A stretch of DNA of 64,000 nt from assembly GCA_903904835.1 (NCBI GenBank), contig CAIVEI010000081.1, positions 85,687-149,686 on the forward strand. Reading direction: 5' to 3'. Position numbers and translations under genes: made by a program. Numbering within the stretch: the stretch's first letter is position 1; each line of letters opens with the position of its first letter. This DNA is from an uncultured Schlesneria sp. (GTDB taxonomy: Bacteria; Planctomycetota; Planctomycetia; Planctomycetales; Planctomycetaceae). This document shows positions 55,280 to 64,000 of this stretch, piece after piece. The notes under the pieces were generated by a model, which did no database searches, had not been told where the DNA came from, and was given only the letters and a program-made list of their open reading frames with translations.

Positions 55280-56422
55280 CTACGGTTTCGCCTCAGCGTT
55301 CGGCGGAGAAAACAGTGGATTGAACAGTTGATTGATCGGTGCGGCGGTCGGCATATGAAGAAATCCGATTCCAAACAGGATATAGACGCCGATCAGCATG
55401 AAGCCCTCAAGCCAGCTTGATTCCCCGTCGTAGGTCAGGGTTCGTGTCAAATAGATCGCCATCACGATCGCCAGCAATTCGAGCGGCGTGAAGACCAGAT
55501 TCATGTTCTGGCCCATAATCAGGCCCATAAACACCAGCACCGGAGCGACCAGCAATGCGACCTGGGCACTGGCACCGACGGTCACGGCGATCGACAGATC
55601 CATTTGATCCTTGCGCGCAAAGCGAACCGCGTTGAGAAGTTCCGCAGCGTTTCCAACAAGAGCAAGCAGAAACACGCCTGCAAATTCCGGGCTGAGATTC
55701 ATCGACTTCGACGCTGGTTCAATCGCGCCGGTCAAGACTTCGCTCATGACTGCAAGAGCGATCGTGACCGTCGTAAGAATGCCAATCGCCTGATTCCGGC
55801 TCCAGCCCGCTTCCGACGCGTCTGTGGCTTCATCGGGCCGAACATCCTTTTCCTTCAGGCTCGCCTTCACCCCCTCCTTGCCGATTAGGGCTTTATGGTT
55901 CAGGATGACGGCAATCAGGTACGCCAGGTAAACAGCGAACAGAACGACCGCGGTTTCGAGGCTGATCGATCGAGTCGCCGAGGCACTGAACTGGGTGACG
56001 GCCGGAATGATCAGCCCGAAGGAGGCCAGCGTCAGTAAAGCGGTTGTCATCCTGACGGCTTGAGAACTGAACTGCTGATTCCTGCGATATTTGAGACCAC
56101 CAGCGAAAAACGAGACCCCCAGACCAAACAGCAGATTACCAATGATCGAGCCGGTGAGTGATGACTTCACCATCGTGACCAGGCCCGCGTGCAGCGCAAA
56201 GGACGAGATGATGATCTCCGGGGCGTTCCCAAGCGTCGCATTCAGCAACCCGCCAACCATCGGACCCAGAAACGTAGCAAGTGCCTCGGTGGCGTCGCCC
56301 ATCAGTCCCGCCAACGGAACGATGGCCAGTGCCGAAGCCAGAAAGACGAATAACGGGTTCGCCTCGAACCAATTCAAACACACCCCAACAGGAATAAACA
56401 CCAACAGCCAATTCAGGTTCAT
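55280..56422 (-). CDS. cax: Calcium/proton antiporter, CaCA family
   Basis: A 380-residue protein with about eleven membrane helices in two inverted halves. The alpha repeats are visible as G-N-A-P-E in the first half and G-N-A-A-E in the second, whose acidic residues bind the exchanged Ca2+. An acidic loop (E-K-D-V-R-P-D-E-A-T-D-A-S-E) joins the halves. It exports Ca2+ in exchange for H+. ATG 56422 (spacing 9 to AAGG) is preferred to 56431, which has AAGG directly adjacent. It is followed downstream by the gap before the SDR gene. Confidence 0.9.
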   Translation of the reverse strand: MNLNWLLVFIPVGVCLNWFEANPLFVFLASALAIVPLAGLMGDATEALATFLGPMVGGLLNATLGNAPEIIISSFALHAGLVTMVKSSLTGSIIGNLLFGLGVSFFAGGLKYRRNQQFSSQAVRMTTALLTLASFGLIIPAVTQFSASATRSISLETAVVLFAVYLAYLIAVILNHKALIGKEGVKASLKEKDVRPDEATDASEAGWSRNQAIGILTTVTIALAVMSEVLTGAIEPASKSMNLSPEFAGVFLLALVGNAAELLNAVRFARKDQMDLSIAVTVGASAQVALLVAPVLVFMGLIMGQNMNLVFTPLELLAIVMAIYLTRTLTYDGESSWLEGFMLIGVYILFGIGFLHMPTAAPINQLFNPLFSPPNAEAKP

Positions 56423-56431
56423 TGCTTCCAT

Positions 56432-56881
56432 CCTTACTGAGCGTCGTTTTTGGAAGCTTTACGATAACGCATGAGAATTGAAAGGATGCCGAACGAGGCG
56501 GTCAACTTGACCAGCGGTCGCTAGTGGTTCAATGTGTGCATCTGCTGGTTGGAAACCCATCGTCGAAAAGAGGGTCAATGAAATAAATCAGGAATTTCTT
56601 TCGTCGATTGTCTTTTTCGGGCGGCTTGGGTGGCGAAAAACCGTCAAAAATTCGAACCCGGACATTTCCACGATTGAGAACGTGAAAGATCATTTCCCCT
56701 CCGGTGCTTGGAAGCTGTCAACTTTTCTAAGTTGAGAATAGTGAGCCACAACCCGTAGCATGGGCTTCAGCCCGTGCGAGACACAACATCTTGATCTTGT
56801 GCGGGCAATAGCCAACACTACAAAAAATGACAGCCTCTTGGCGTGATGTTAGTTACTTGCCAACGAGTATCTCCCAAGAGA
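56432..56881. other. Intergenic region with GCATGGGCTTCAGCCCGTGC-type hairpin
   Basis: About 450 bases without a supported gene; small open frames have no ribosome site. At 56758-56777 a short near-palindrome built on GGGCTTCAGCCC resembles repeats often seen between planctomycete genes. Confidence 0.45.
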
Positions 56882-56919
56882 AAACGGCACCCGAGACTGA
56901 ATCGTCTCGGATGCCGTTT
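56882..56919 (-). terminator. Intrinsic terminator of the DUF1559 gene
   Basis: Arms 56882-56897 and 56904-56919 pair over 16 positions with one mismatch around a 6-base loop. Read on the minus strand the stem is followed by TTTTCTCTT, and it lies about 30 bases after the DUF1559 stop. Confidence 0.75.
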
Positions 56920-56949
56920 CATTTAATTAACAGCTAACACAATCGTGAT

Positions 56950-58059
56950 TTAGAAATCACCGACTGTTTCGCCACCGCCTCGAGTACCGAGAGCACCCCA
57001 GACGCCGTAGGGGCTTTTGCCACCCAGCGTGTTCAGGACGCCAAGATTTCCCGTATCGATGTTATTGGAAATAAACCGGACCGCTCCGTCAGCCATCAGG
57101 GCTGTCACACCGCCACTGTGGTAGCTGCTTGCGGAAAGAAGATTGACCGCAGCATCCGAATTACCGTTGTTATCGCTGGTACACGAAACCGAATTTGGGG
57201 CGAGAATCGCGTAGAACGACACGTTTTCTGGTTGACCATCGCACCAGGTCGAACTGAATCGGCCTTTGACCGCTGACCCATTCGTGTATCGGCCAGCAGC
57301 GACGATCGGCGCAGTGGCTGCCAGACAGGCACCGGGGCTCGTGGTGATCCCGGCAACGCTCGTCAGCGTACCTTCGCGAATATCCGGAGTCGACTTTCCG
57401 CCGATTCCGAAGTTCGCCTGAACTCGCTCGCTGAACGCCAGCGTATTGCTGGTGCCGTCAGTGACGTCGCGGGTGCCATAGGTCCCGTTGCACGCAAAGA
57501 GTCCATTTGTGTTTGTGATATCGCGGTTACTGGTACCGAGGTAGTCACCCATGCTGAAGGCATAACTGATGACACCTTTCGGCGCGAGCCCGACGTTAAG
57601 GATGCCGGGATCGGTTGGGCAACTGAAAAATGAAATTCGCTGATTGTAGCCTTGACCACTTGAGTTGCCCCAACCGCTCCACGGTGCCGCTCCGCCGGGA
57701 ATCACGACTGGGGTCGTTGTCGTATCACCAGCTTCGATTCGATTGTAAAGCGCGGCTTGGTCCATGAACGGAAGCAACGAGACCAATCCGGAGCGGCGAT
57801 TGTAATTTCCGTCATAACGGCTGGCGTTTCCGCCACCGTTCGTACCACCTTTGGCATAAACGAAGGTACCAAATACGTCGTGGTAGTTGTGCAGAGCCAA
57901 TCCGAGTTGCTTCATGTTGTTTTTGCATTGCGTACGGCGAGCGGCCTCACGAGCCTGTTGCACAGCAGGCAGCAGCAAAGCGATCAAGACTGCAATAATG
58001 GCAATCACCACCAGCAGTTCAATCAAAGTAAATCCACGAGCACGAGAACGACGATTCAT
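56950..58059 (-). CDS. DUF1559 prepilin-like protein
   Basis: A 369-residue protein of the large planctomycete pseudopilin-like family. ATG 58059 has AAGGAGAG five bases upstream. The N-terminus is [15 protein letters not shown], a type IV prepilin/pseudopilin cleavage site with the +5 Glu, and the helix ends in [11 protein letters not shown], typical of DUF1559. The C-terminal [17 protein letters not shown] is the H-x9-D-G box of this family. Its members are exported, and planctomycete genomes often carry many copies; function unproven. Divergent from a small lipoprotein gene 220 bases away. Confidence 0.93.
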   Translation of the reverse strand: MNRRSRARGFTLIELLVVIAIIAVLIALLLPAVQQAREAARRTQCKNNMKQLGLALHNYHDVFGTFVYAKGGTNGGGNASRYDGNYNRRSGLVSLLPFMDQAALYNRIEAGDTTTTPVVIPGGAAPWSGWGNSSGQGYNQRISFFSCPTDPGILNVGLAPKGVISYAFSMGDYLGTSNRDITNTNGLFACNGTYGTRDVTDGTSNTLAFSERVQANFGIGGKSTPDIREGTLTSVAGITTSPGACLAATAPIVAAGRYTNGSAVKGRFSSTWCDGQPENVSFYAILAPNSVSCTSDNNGNSDAAVNLLSASSYHSGGVTALMADGAVRFISNNIDTGNLGVLNTLGGKSPYGVWGALGTRGGGETVGDF

Positions 58060-58279
58060 AAATCTCTCCTTTGAATAAGGAAACCAAAAAAACAGTCCAG
58101 AATAGGACTGAAACATTCAGGAAATCAACGGTCTGAGAGTTGAAAATCAGACGCGAAATTGAGACGATTGTGTGAAATTGATGAAGACGATGGTACCGAC
58201 TCTTTTCAAGCTGTCAATGGACAGTCGTCCTTTCTTTTTCTGAAAAATGGCTACTTTTTAAAACGAACGAGGTTACACC

Positions 58280-58750
58280 GTGAAAAACATTGGTGCTATG
58301 GCGCTACTTGTTTGTCTCTGCTTCCAGACTGTCGGCTGCGGAAACGCAAAGGCGAGCCGTGAGCCGATTTTTAAGGTCAGCGGGAAAGTCCTTTACAAAG
58401 GGCAGCCAGTCGAGGACGCGGATGTCGTTTTCACTTGTGCCGAAAAGAATCGAAGCGCCTTTGGTCGGACGAATGGTCTGGGCGAGTTTAAGCTCACGAC
58501 CTTTGTTTCCAATGATGGTGCCGTTCCGGGGAAGCATGTCGTTCTTGTCACCAAAATCGAAATTGGAGCGCCGGTTGAGGTTGCTGACATTTCTGACCCG
58601 GCGTACGAACCACCGAAGCTGCATGAATCCACCGATCCGAAACCGAAGAATGCAATCCCGGCAAAGTACGCCGATGCCAAAAAATCCGACCTGATCGCCG
58701 TCGTCGTTGAGGGGGACAACCCTGAAATGGTGCTTGAATTGAAGGATTGA
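58280..58750 (+). CDS. Small lipoprotein with carboxypeptidase-regulatory-like domain
   Basis: A 156-residue lipoprotein. Start GTG 58280 with GAGG eight bases upstream. The signal peptide ends in T-V-G-C, and the mature part begins with a charged stretch and then V-S-G-K-V-L-Y-K-G-Q-P-V-E-D-A-D-V-V-F, the beta-sandwich start of carboxypeptidase-regulatory-like/transthyretin-like domains, with R-T-N-G-L-G-E-F. Such lipoproteins commonly sit beside DUF1559 genes in planctomycetes; here the pair is divergent. A terminator follows at 58.8 kb. Confidence 0.8.
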   Translation: MKNIGAMALLVCLCFQTVGCGNAKASREPIFKVSGKVLYKGQPVEDADVVFTCAEKNRSAFGRTNGLGEFKLTTFVSNDGAVPGKHVVLVTKIEIGAPVEVADISDPAYEPPKLHESTDPKPKNAIPAKYADAKKSDLIAVVVEGDNPEMVLELKD

Positions 58751-58791
58751 CCTGTTTTTCAAGGCACGGATCCAGCAAGTTTCGTTATTCC

Positions 58792-58838
58792 AACGCGCGA
58801 GCGAGGTTCTTACAGGACCTAAGCTTGCGCGTTTTTTT
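58792..58838 (+). terminator. Intrinsic terminator after the lipoprotein gene
   Basis: GC-rich stem ACGCGCGAGC pairing with GCTTGCGCGT (one mismatch), continued by an inner AGGTTC/GGACCT pairing, followed by seven Ts (58832-58838). It lies about 40 bases after the stop. Confidence 0.75.
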
Positions 58839-59067
58839 GTTGCGAGATTTCGGGTTTCGAGATCAGGTTTCCAAGCAACACGGCCAATGAAGGTCACCCC
58901 GTTGGGGTTCAGGGTCATGTCGGTGGCGATAACGCAGGTCGATGGCCTGACGTAGGGTTGTCACGTTGCGACATAAGTTTCGACATAAGTGGTGGGGGCG
59001 TTCCCCGGCTCTCAGGCTGTTAGGCGGCCTTCCGTCAAGCAGAGCCAAAGTACAAAGCAGCTATTTG

Positions 59068-59277
59068 GGCGTGGAGATTGGCAGAGATACACCACGAAGG
59101 ATTTAGCGCGGGCTTCGCCCCGAAACTCAATTTGGAGAAGAATTTGAACCACGAAAAACACGAAAAACACGAAAAAAGAACAGTCGAGGCGAGCCGGGGT
59201 GCGTCAGCCCCCGGACTCTTGATTGGGCGAATACGGGCTGCCGGCCGTTTGACATAACTCACCCCGCGTTTTCGTGG
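59068..59277. repeat. Dispersed repeat, copy A (long form)
   Basis: The left part, 59068-59221, is an inverted copy of 60491-60643 (A-rich blocks of AACACGAAA followed by CAGTCGAGGCGAGCC). The right part, 59193-59277, is repeated directly at 59383-59466 with the core CCGGGGTGCGTCAGCCCCCGG. Confidence 0.75.
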
Positions 59278-59382
59278 TTCGTTCCGTAGTCGAACGTGAC
59301 GGACGAAGAGTCCGGGGCAACGCGCGAACGATGATCCAATTCTGAACCCATCGTCCGACGCGCATCAACCGGCTGTGCCGGT

Positions 59383-59466
59383 CCGGGGTGCGTCAGCCCC
59401 CGGACTCTTTATTCGGCGAATACGGACTGCCGGTCGTTTGTCATAAACCACCCCGCGTTTGCGTGG
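59383..59466. repeat. Dispersed repeat, copy B
   Basis: An 84-base direct repeat of 59193-59277, from CCGGGGTGCG through the CCGCGTTT/CGTGG end, with scattered substitutions. Confidence 0.75.
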
Positions 59467-59816
59467 ATAAATAAAGTGTCGAAATTCCTGTTGACATGCC
59501 GTATTTATTGCGATAAAATAATTTGTGTTATACTTGAAATGCGCTTGAGGTGTTGTTTTCTGTTTTCTTGAGCAGTCGTCGAAGCGGTTGTGGTAAGGAA
59601 GCAGGATGGGCAGAAAAATCACAAGTTGATCACGACAGCAATTGATCTTTGAAAATTCGGAATAATTTTGACACGGGTCTGCCGTCGCGGCGGAGAGTTT
59701 GACCGGAGACAGTCCTCGAAGGATCGATTAATCGATTTCTTTGATTGATCTCGTCCCGTTTCGGCCGTCTTTCCTCAACTCGCTTGCCGGTTCGATTTTG
59801 GGCATCGACGACTCCA

Positions 59817-59930
59817 CCGCACCCTACGAATCTGCAAGACGAATGAACCGGGTTGAAGTTGGCCAAGTTGGCCAACTTCGACACTCGCCAAACCCTACAA
59901 AAAAGGGAACTTGGCCAACTTTGCCAACTT
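59817..59930. repeat. 114-bp direct repeat, copy 1 (TTGGCCAACTT family)
   Basis: Matches 60239-60352 closely over its whole 114 bases, without gaps. Contains the GAAGTTGGCCAAGTTGGCCAACTTC palindrome region and the AAAAAAGGGAACTTGGCC end. Short open frames across it (reading K-K-G-T-W-P-T) are by-products of the repeat. Confidence 0.8.
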
Positions 59931-60025
59931 GACCAACGTTTTTTAGGCTTCGGTGAGACGACGGGTTTCCGATGGCCCTCCGCTCGGACGAAGGAAGATT
60001 TCAATGAGCAGAGGCTGAAAAGATA

Positions 60026-60177
60026 GAAACACAGAGGCACAGGGAACACAGAGTAAGAGGGACAAGTAGTTACGAAAAACGTCCATCGTTAAAAGCCGAC
60101 GTTTTGGGGAACAAAGCAAACCATGCAGGGGGCTTCTTCCTCGTCTTCTCTCTGTGACCCCTGTGCCTCCGTGTTTC
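60026..60177. repeat. Inverted pair of 28-bp segments (GAAACACAGAGGCACAGGG type)
   Basis: Bases 60026-60053 and 60150-60177 are reverse complements at about 25 of 28 positions, with a 96-base centre. The motif is A/C/G-rich and lies between the two 114-base repeats. Confidence 0.6.
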
Positions 60178-60238
60178 AACGTCTTCCTCGCTATCCTGAA
60201 GACAAAGCCAAGGGTAGCGGTAGGACTCGAAAACTCGA

Positions 60239-60352
60239 CCGCACCCTACGAATCTGCAAGACGAATGAACCCGGTCGAAGTTGGCCAAGTTGGCCGACTT
60301 CGACACTTGTCAAACCCTACAAAAAAGGGAAGTTGGCCAACTTGGCCAACTT
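60239..60352. repeat. 114-bp direct repeat, copy 2, ending in an 18-bp perfect palindrome
   Basis: Second copy of 59817-59930. Its end forms a perfect palindrome with 18-base arms (60323-60340 and 60342-60359) around a single base, containing GGCCAA/TTGGCC twice. Confidence 0.8.
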
Positions 60353-60490
60353 CCCTTTTCAAGATCGCCGTGTTGAACAAAGGACTTCAGGGATTCGCTT
60401 TTATGGGACTTATGGGACGCATGGGACATATGGGTCTAATGTCGTACTAACGTTTGATTTCTTCGCGCGCCTCGAAGAATTTGAAGAAGA

Positions 60491-60643
60491 AAAGAGTCCG
60501 GGGGCTGACGCACCCCGGCTCGCCTCGACTGTTATTTTTCGTGTTTTTCGTGTTTTTTGTGGTTCAATTTCTTCTCGTGATTGGGTTGTGGGCAAAGCCC
60601 GCGCTGGGTCCTTCGTGGTGATTTTCTGCCAATCTCCGCCGCC
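60491..60643. repeat. Dispersed repeat, inverted copy C
   Basis: Inverted counterpart of 59068-59221: AAGAGTCCGGGGGCTGACGC, the GCTCGCCTCGACTG block, then T-rich AAA/TTT segments and CCAATCTCC. Similar, not identical, over about 150 bases. Confidence 0.75.
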
Positions 60644-60772
60644 CGACCTTTACCGTTACACGGGCGTCCGCCGTACTTGGCGTTCACCGATTTGAATCAG
60701 TCGATTGAACGTGAGACTCAACGCCGGTACCGTGGCACAAGATACGAGCGTTCATCGAAATCGCAAGCGGCT

Positions 60773-62059
60773 TTATCCACCCAATGGAAGCGTCAGAAGC
60801 GGGCCTGCGGGCTTACCGTCAGCTTCCTGAACGGCGAAAAGGATCTCGTAAATTGCCATCACAGCGCGAGAATTGACATCATTCGGTGCGATATAGAACC
60901 AGTATCCCCGGTACTTCACCGCGATTTCTGATTGTTTTGGCCGACGACGGCTGCAACAGACTTGAAACAGCCCCTGCGTTACCTGTGTCCAATCGTAAAG
61001 TTCACCCGTCTCATCCGGAGTCATCGGCACGATTCCGCACGTCACGTGATCATCCGGAACGCAGACACCTTTTGACAAAAACACGCCAATTTGTAGCATC
61101 GAGCGCATGTTGACGTAAATCGTGTCACCAGAACCGATATCAAGTTCTTCGGGTAAATCAGGTTTTCGATCGGGGTGATCTCCACTCAATTCCGATTTGA
61201 TTTTATAGACCGTCAAACCTGGTTTTAACCGAAATATACGAGCAAACTCCAGGATTTCTGGCGCGTGTCGATCTTGTTCACGTACCCGCAGAATCAAAGT
61301 CCGCTCTCTTTTTCTGACGGTCATCCGGTCGTCGTCGTTTTTGCGGAAGACGTAATTTTCCCTGGCCGCATTCACCAGGTCGCCGCCACGCACCCGATCG
61401 ATCGGAATCGGATCTGAGGCATCGTCGGTATCTTCAAATTTTCGCACGGTCAACTCGATGGCCCCGCGATGTTCAAGCGCCGACAAAAGCTGTATGCCAC
61501 GTCGGAATTCGTTGTTATTATCCGGCGAACTTGGAGTCATCGCGATGGCCCGAGTCGCGTTGGGTATGTCGTTGATGTCGTTGACTGCCATTAGAAAAAA
61601 CTGCTCGACATTCGCGCCGGCATTCACCACGCTGAATAATTCGGCCGAAAGTGGTGTCAGCAACGCTTTGGCAATTTCCTGACCACTACGCGGATGAAAG
61701 CTCAGCGTCGGGGCATCGCGCATGAACAGTTCTCCGAGCCCGAGGTTACTAAAACCTGGACCGGCACCATCCAGGCCGTAGCTGTAATTGCTACGCCCCG
61801 AAACCTCGAACTGACTGGTGATATTATTGAGGTCAATGAAAATTGGAGAATCGGCGTATCGCAGTCGAACGATGTTCAGCAAGATCTGCTCATCGTTGGT
61901 TTTCCGATAGGCTTCGTTATATCGAGTACGGGTCAGACTGACCGCTGCCGGCCCCAGACATCCGCTCAACGAAAACGAAACAGCGACGATGAGGGCCAGG
62001 CCGAGGACGATGCTAGCTGGGTTTCGATTACGTCGACTTTCGGATTGCTGTTGCGACAT
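60773..62059 (-). CDS. Exported lipoprotein, conserved unknown
   Basis: A 428-residue protein. The start at 62059 places a basic N-terminus and hydrophobic helix before the lipobox S-L-S-G-C; the frame opens to 62230 without a ribosome site. The mature part begins with T-R-T-R-Y-N-E-A-Y-R-K-T-N-D-E-Q-I-L-L-N-I-V-R-L-R-Y-A-D-S-P, a block seen in a family of unknown lipoproteins in planctomycetes and some proteobacteria. No enzyme motif was found; two Cys pairs lie near the C-terminus (G-V-C-V-P-D-D-H-V-T-C and C-C). Divergent from the repeat protein. Confidence 0.65.
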   Translation of the reverse strand: MSQQQSESRRNRNPASIVLGLALIVAVSFSLSGCLGPAAVSLTRTRYNEAYRKTNDEQILLNIVRLRYADSPIFIDLNNITSQFEVSGRSNYSYGLDGAGPGFSNLGLGELFMRDAPTLSFHPRSGQEIAKALLTPLSAELFSVVNAGANVEQFFLMAVNDINDIPNATRAIAMTPSSPDNNNEFRRGIQLLSALEHRGAIELTVRKFEDTDDASDPIPIDRVRGGDLVNAARENYVFRKNDDDRMTVRKRERTLILRVREQDRHAPEILEFARIFRLKPGLTVYKIKSELSGDHPDRKPDLPEELDIGSGDTIYVNMRSMLQIGVFLSKGVCVPDDHVTCGIVPMTPDETGELYDWTQVTQGLFQVCCSRRRPKQSEIAVKYRGYWFYIAPNDVNSRAVMAIYEILFAVQEADGKPAGPLLTLPLGG

Positions 62060-62449
62060 GCGGCGATACCAATCGGTTGAACCGTTCTGCTGAACCGTTC
62101 GGGCAAGTTCACCGGGACTGAGTTCGCACATCGCGCCAAATTGGAAACCCTTTTTCTTAATTTCGTCATTCTGACCGAAAAACTTGACTCGATCGGCATA
62201 ATTTGCATGAACCTCATAACCAGACCTCAACCTGACAGGTTGGAAGGACGACCATAACGATCCTGAGTGCCATTCAACAATTTCATGATTCGACTCGGCA
62301 GGTCTTTCTCATGTTGTCGAATTCTGGAAACTCGAAACGCCGATGGAGAATCTATCTGTTCAAAAGGTCGCAGTGTTTTCGTGGCCGTGTAAACTGCCAC
62401 TTGCTTCATTAAACGCGGAAATTATGTTTTTTTCATCAAGGTCTGGTTT

Positions 62450-62478
62450 TTGACCCCTTGATGTTGTCAGAATAAAAT
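62450..62478 (+). promoter_or_regulatory. Candidate sigma-70-type promoter of the repeat-protein gene
   Basis: TTGACC (62450-62455), a 17-base spacer, and TAAAAT (62473-62478), five of six positions matching each consensus. It lies about 70 bases upstream of the ATG at 62548. The rest of the 488-base divergent spacer holds nothing recognised. Confidence 0.55.
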
Positions 62479-62547
62479 GAGTGATGTCGGCAGAAGTTCG
62501 CCGAACGTATGCCAACCCTGTTTTTTGTATCGAGCGGAGTTCGACAG

Positions 62548-64000
62548 ATGGCCCCGAATAAGAAATACCTGAGCCTGGAAGAGGCTGCTGCTCAGATCGG
62601 GATCAAGACAGAAGATTTAATCCGCCTGCGTGAAAAGGGTGAGGTTCGGGGTTTTGCAGATCGGGGAACCTGGAAGTTTAAAGCTGACGACGTCGCCGAG
62701 TATCGACGTCGTCAACAACCGGACTCAGACCCCGATCTTCAAATTATCGACGACTTTAGCGAACCCGAGAGCGATGACGTTGGTAAAAAGGCCACCGTGA
62801 TTCGTAAAGGTGGTCCGGCGAAATCCGATAGTGACGTCCGCCTGGTTTCAGACGATCCTGATCAGAAGAAGAATCGCTTGACGGGAAGTAGCGATGAACT
62901 TCCTTCGATCGGACTTCATGATTCAGACAGCGATGTTCGTCTGGTTGATCCTTCAAAAGGGATCGAGCAGGGAAGTGACAGTGATGTCACGCTCGTTATC
63001 CCAGGAAAAAATTTGAAGTCGGATTCTGACAGCGACGTTCGCATGGTTGACCTGCCAGATTCTCGCGTTGATTCGAAATCACGCTCACCAGTCGATACCG
63101 ACAGCGATATTCGTTTGTCACCATTCTCCGACAGCGACAGCGACGTCCAGTTGATTGGCCCGAAATCAAAAGGTGGCAAGCCTGGAAGCGACGTCCAACT
63201 GGGTTCGAATCGCTCGAAATCCGACAGCGCCGAGAAAACCCTAGACATGGGTCCGCCGAGTTCAGGAGTCGATTTCGACCTGCTTGATTCCGGAAGTTCA
63301 GGCTCAGCCTTGCATGACGGAGACGATTCTTCGATTACACTTTCTGGTGATAGCGGAATTCAGTTGGCCGGTGCTGATAGTGGAATCCGACTGGGTGGCG
63401 ATAGCGGAATCCGTCTGGGCGTCGATAGCGGAATTCGACTCGGCGGCGACAGTGGAATCCGTCTGAGCGACGATAGCGGTGTGCAGCTTAAGAAACCCGC
63501 AGACAGCGGGATTTCGCTGGAGGGCGCCGATAGCGGCGTTCGGCTCGCCGACAGTGGGATCAATTTGGGTGAAGAAAGCGGCATCCGAATGAAGCCCTCC
63601 AGCAGCAAGATCAAAAAAGGGGGCAGCAGTAAAAAGTTGCAGGGATCGAAAGAGCCCGCTGACGATCTCGAAGCGACAGTGCCTATGCATCTTGATCCGC
63701 TGAGCGACGACGACCTTAGTTCGTCGACGGCCCCGTTCCTGTCATCGATCAGCGATGATGATTTGAACACGTCGGATCTCGACTCGTTCAATCCCAGCGA
63801 TACATCCGAACTTCAGTCGATGGGCGACCTGGAACAAAATGTCGTCATGTTCGACGATGATGAAGAAGATGCACCTCCCGTTTCCAGCAAGAAGAAACAT
63901 AAGACGGTCGAAGAAAGCATCTTCGAAATCGATGAAGTCGAAGATGGATCGATGGAAGAGTTGGAAGTCTCGGATGAAGATCTCAGCGGCGAAAATGAGA
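62548..64000 (+). CDS. HTH-domain protein with acidic Asp-Ser repeats, runs off the window
   Basis: At least 484 residues, no stop before the window end. ATG 62548 has GCGGAG eight bases upstream. Residues 6-52 form an excisionase/MerR-like helix-turn-helix (Y-L-S-L-E-E-A-A-A-Q-I-G-I and R-G-T-W-K-F-K-A-D-D-V). Then follow two repeat tracts: seven S-D-S-D-V-x-L/M-V-like units (about 93-219) and ten D-S-G-I-R-L-type units (about 268-348), mostly eight residues apart. The last 100 visible residues are very acidic with S-S-S-K-I-K-K-G and D-D-D-E-E-D patches. Similar Ser/Asp-rich HTH proteins occur in planctomycetes without known function. It may continue into a membrane or structural domain beyond the edge. 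Confidence 0.8.
   Translation, partial: MAPNKKYLSLEEAAAQIGIKTEDLIRLREKGEVRGFADRGTWKFKADDVAEYRRRQQPDSDPDLQIIDDFSEPESDDVGKKATVIRKGGPAKSDSDVRLVSDDPDQKKNRLTGSSDELPSIGLHDSDSDVRLVDPSKGIEQGSDSDVTLVIPGKNLKSDSDSDVRMVDLPDSRVDSKSRSPVDTDSDIRLSPFSDSDSDVQLIGPKSKGGKPGSDVQLGSNRSKSDSAEKTLDMGPPSSGVDFDLLDSGSSGSALHDGDDSSITLSGDSGIQLAGADSGIRLGGDSGIRLGVDSGIRLGGDSGIRLSDDSGVQLKKPADSGISLEGADSGVRLADSGINLGEESGIRMKPSSSKIKKGGSSKKLQGSKEPADDLEATVPMHLDPLSDDDLSSSTAPFLSSISDDDLNTSDLDSFNPSDTSELQSMGDLEQNVVMFDDDEEDAPPVSSKKKHKTVEESIFEIDEVEDGSMEELEVSDEDLSGENE

Noticed and set aside
60123..60695. 190-codon frame across the repeat block, and the 63-codon frame at 59741-59932
   Set aside because: Both run through the dispersed repeats; the protein text (W-P-T, G-Q-V-G) is just translated repeat DNA.
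63349..63600. Regular ~24-base spacing of GATAGCGGAAT-like DNA considered as a DNA repeat array
   Set aside because: The periodicity is explained by the protein-level D-S-G-I-R-L repeats in a continuous reading frame.

Overview
The window looks like a planctomycete chromosome (Planctomycetota, probably class Planctomycetia; genus not determinable). Pointers are a prepilin-like DUF1559 protein with a small lipoprotein opposite it, a GDSL hydrolase fused to a DUF1080 domain, a neutral-ceramidase-like enzyme, a GlcF subunit, many exported propeller and membrane proteins, intergenic TTGGCCAACTT-type and CCGGGGTGCGTCAGCCCCCGG-type repeats, and moderate GC. No rRNA, tRNA, CRISPR array, prophage or plasmid functions were seen. 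The left edge cuts a thioesterase gene and the right edge cuts a large repeat protein.

Layout. 1-8.0 kb: minus-strand genes for a GATase-like membrane protein, an ABC ATPase, a GH15-like protein and a thioesterase, preceded by two secreted hydrolases (ceramidase-like, SGNH+DUF1080). 8-12 kb: SufE, a DUF309 protein, a Ycf46-like AAA ATPase overlapping a FucU mutarotase. 12-27 kb: the giant Lhr-type helicase, an RDD membrane protein, a PH-domain protein, HU with a His-rich tail, a small lipoprotein with pyrD, glcF, a GlsB-like protein, an NHL protein and ribokinase. 27.9-38.2 kb: the most coherent system in the window, a cbb3-type terminal oxidase gene cluster of eleven same-strand genes (diheme cytochrome lipoprotein, membrane protein, ccoN, ccoO, two small membrane proteins, ccoI, TauE/SafE-type protein, DUF4405 protein, PAS histidine kinase, response regulator). 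It is divergent from an NtrC-type sigma-54 activator. The intergenic DNA holds a good -24/-12 element and two spaced direct repeats at enhancer distance, so oxidase expression is probably sigma-54 dependent.

38-50 kb: ftsH, a PQQ-type propeller protein, a DUF58/MMPL pair, then a compact transposon-like unit (REP-associated tyrosine transposase, frameshifted, bounded by perfect 58-bp inverted repeats) and beside it a 190-bp palindromic element containing three 48-bp repeats, then a cyclic-nucleotide-binding protein and a double-domain M16 peptidase. 50-58.8 kb: small membrane proteins, a DUF2089 regulator overlapping a membrane protein whose 3' end has a partial copy at 19 kb, an acyltransferase/SDR pair, a Ca2+/H+ antiporter, and the DUF1559/lipoprotein pair. 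58.8-60.8 kb is a 2-kb gene-free block made largely of direct and inverted dispersed repeats. 60.8-64 kb: an exported lipoprotein and, divergent from it behind a good sigma-70-type promoter, a protein with an HTH head and 17 short D-S-[DG]-[IV]-x-[LM] repeats.

Functional calls rest on recognisable motifs read by eye; nothing was searched against a database.
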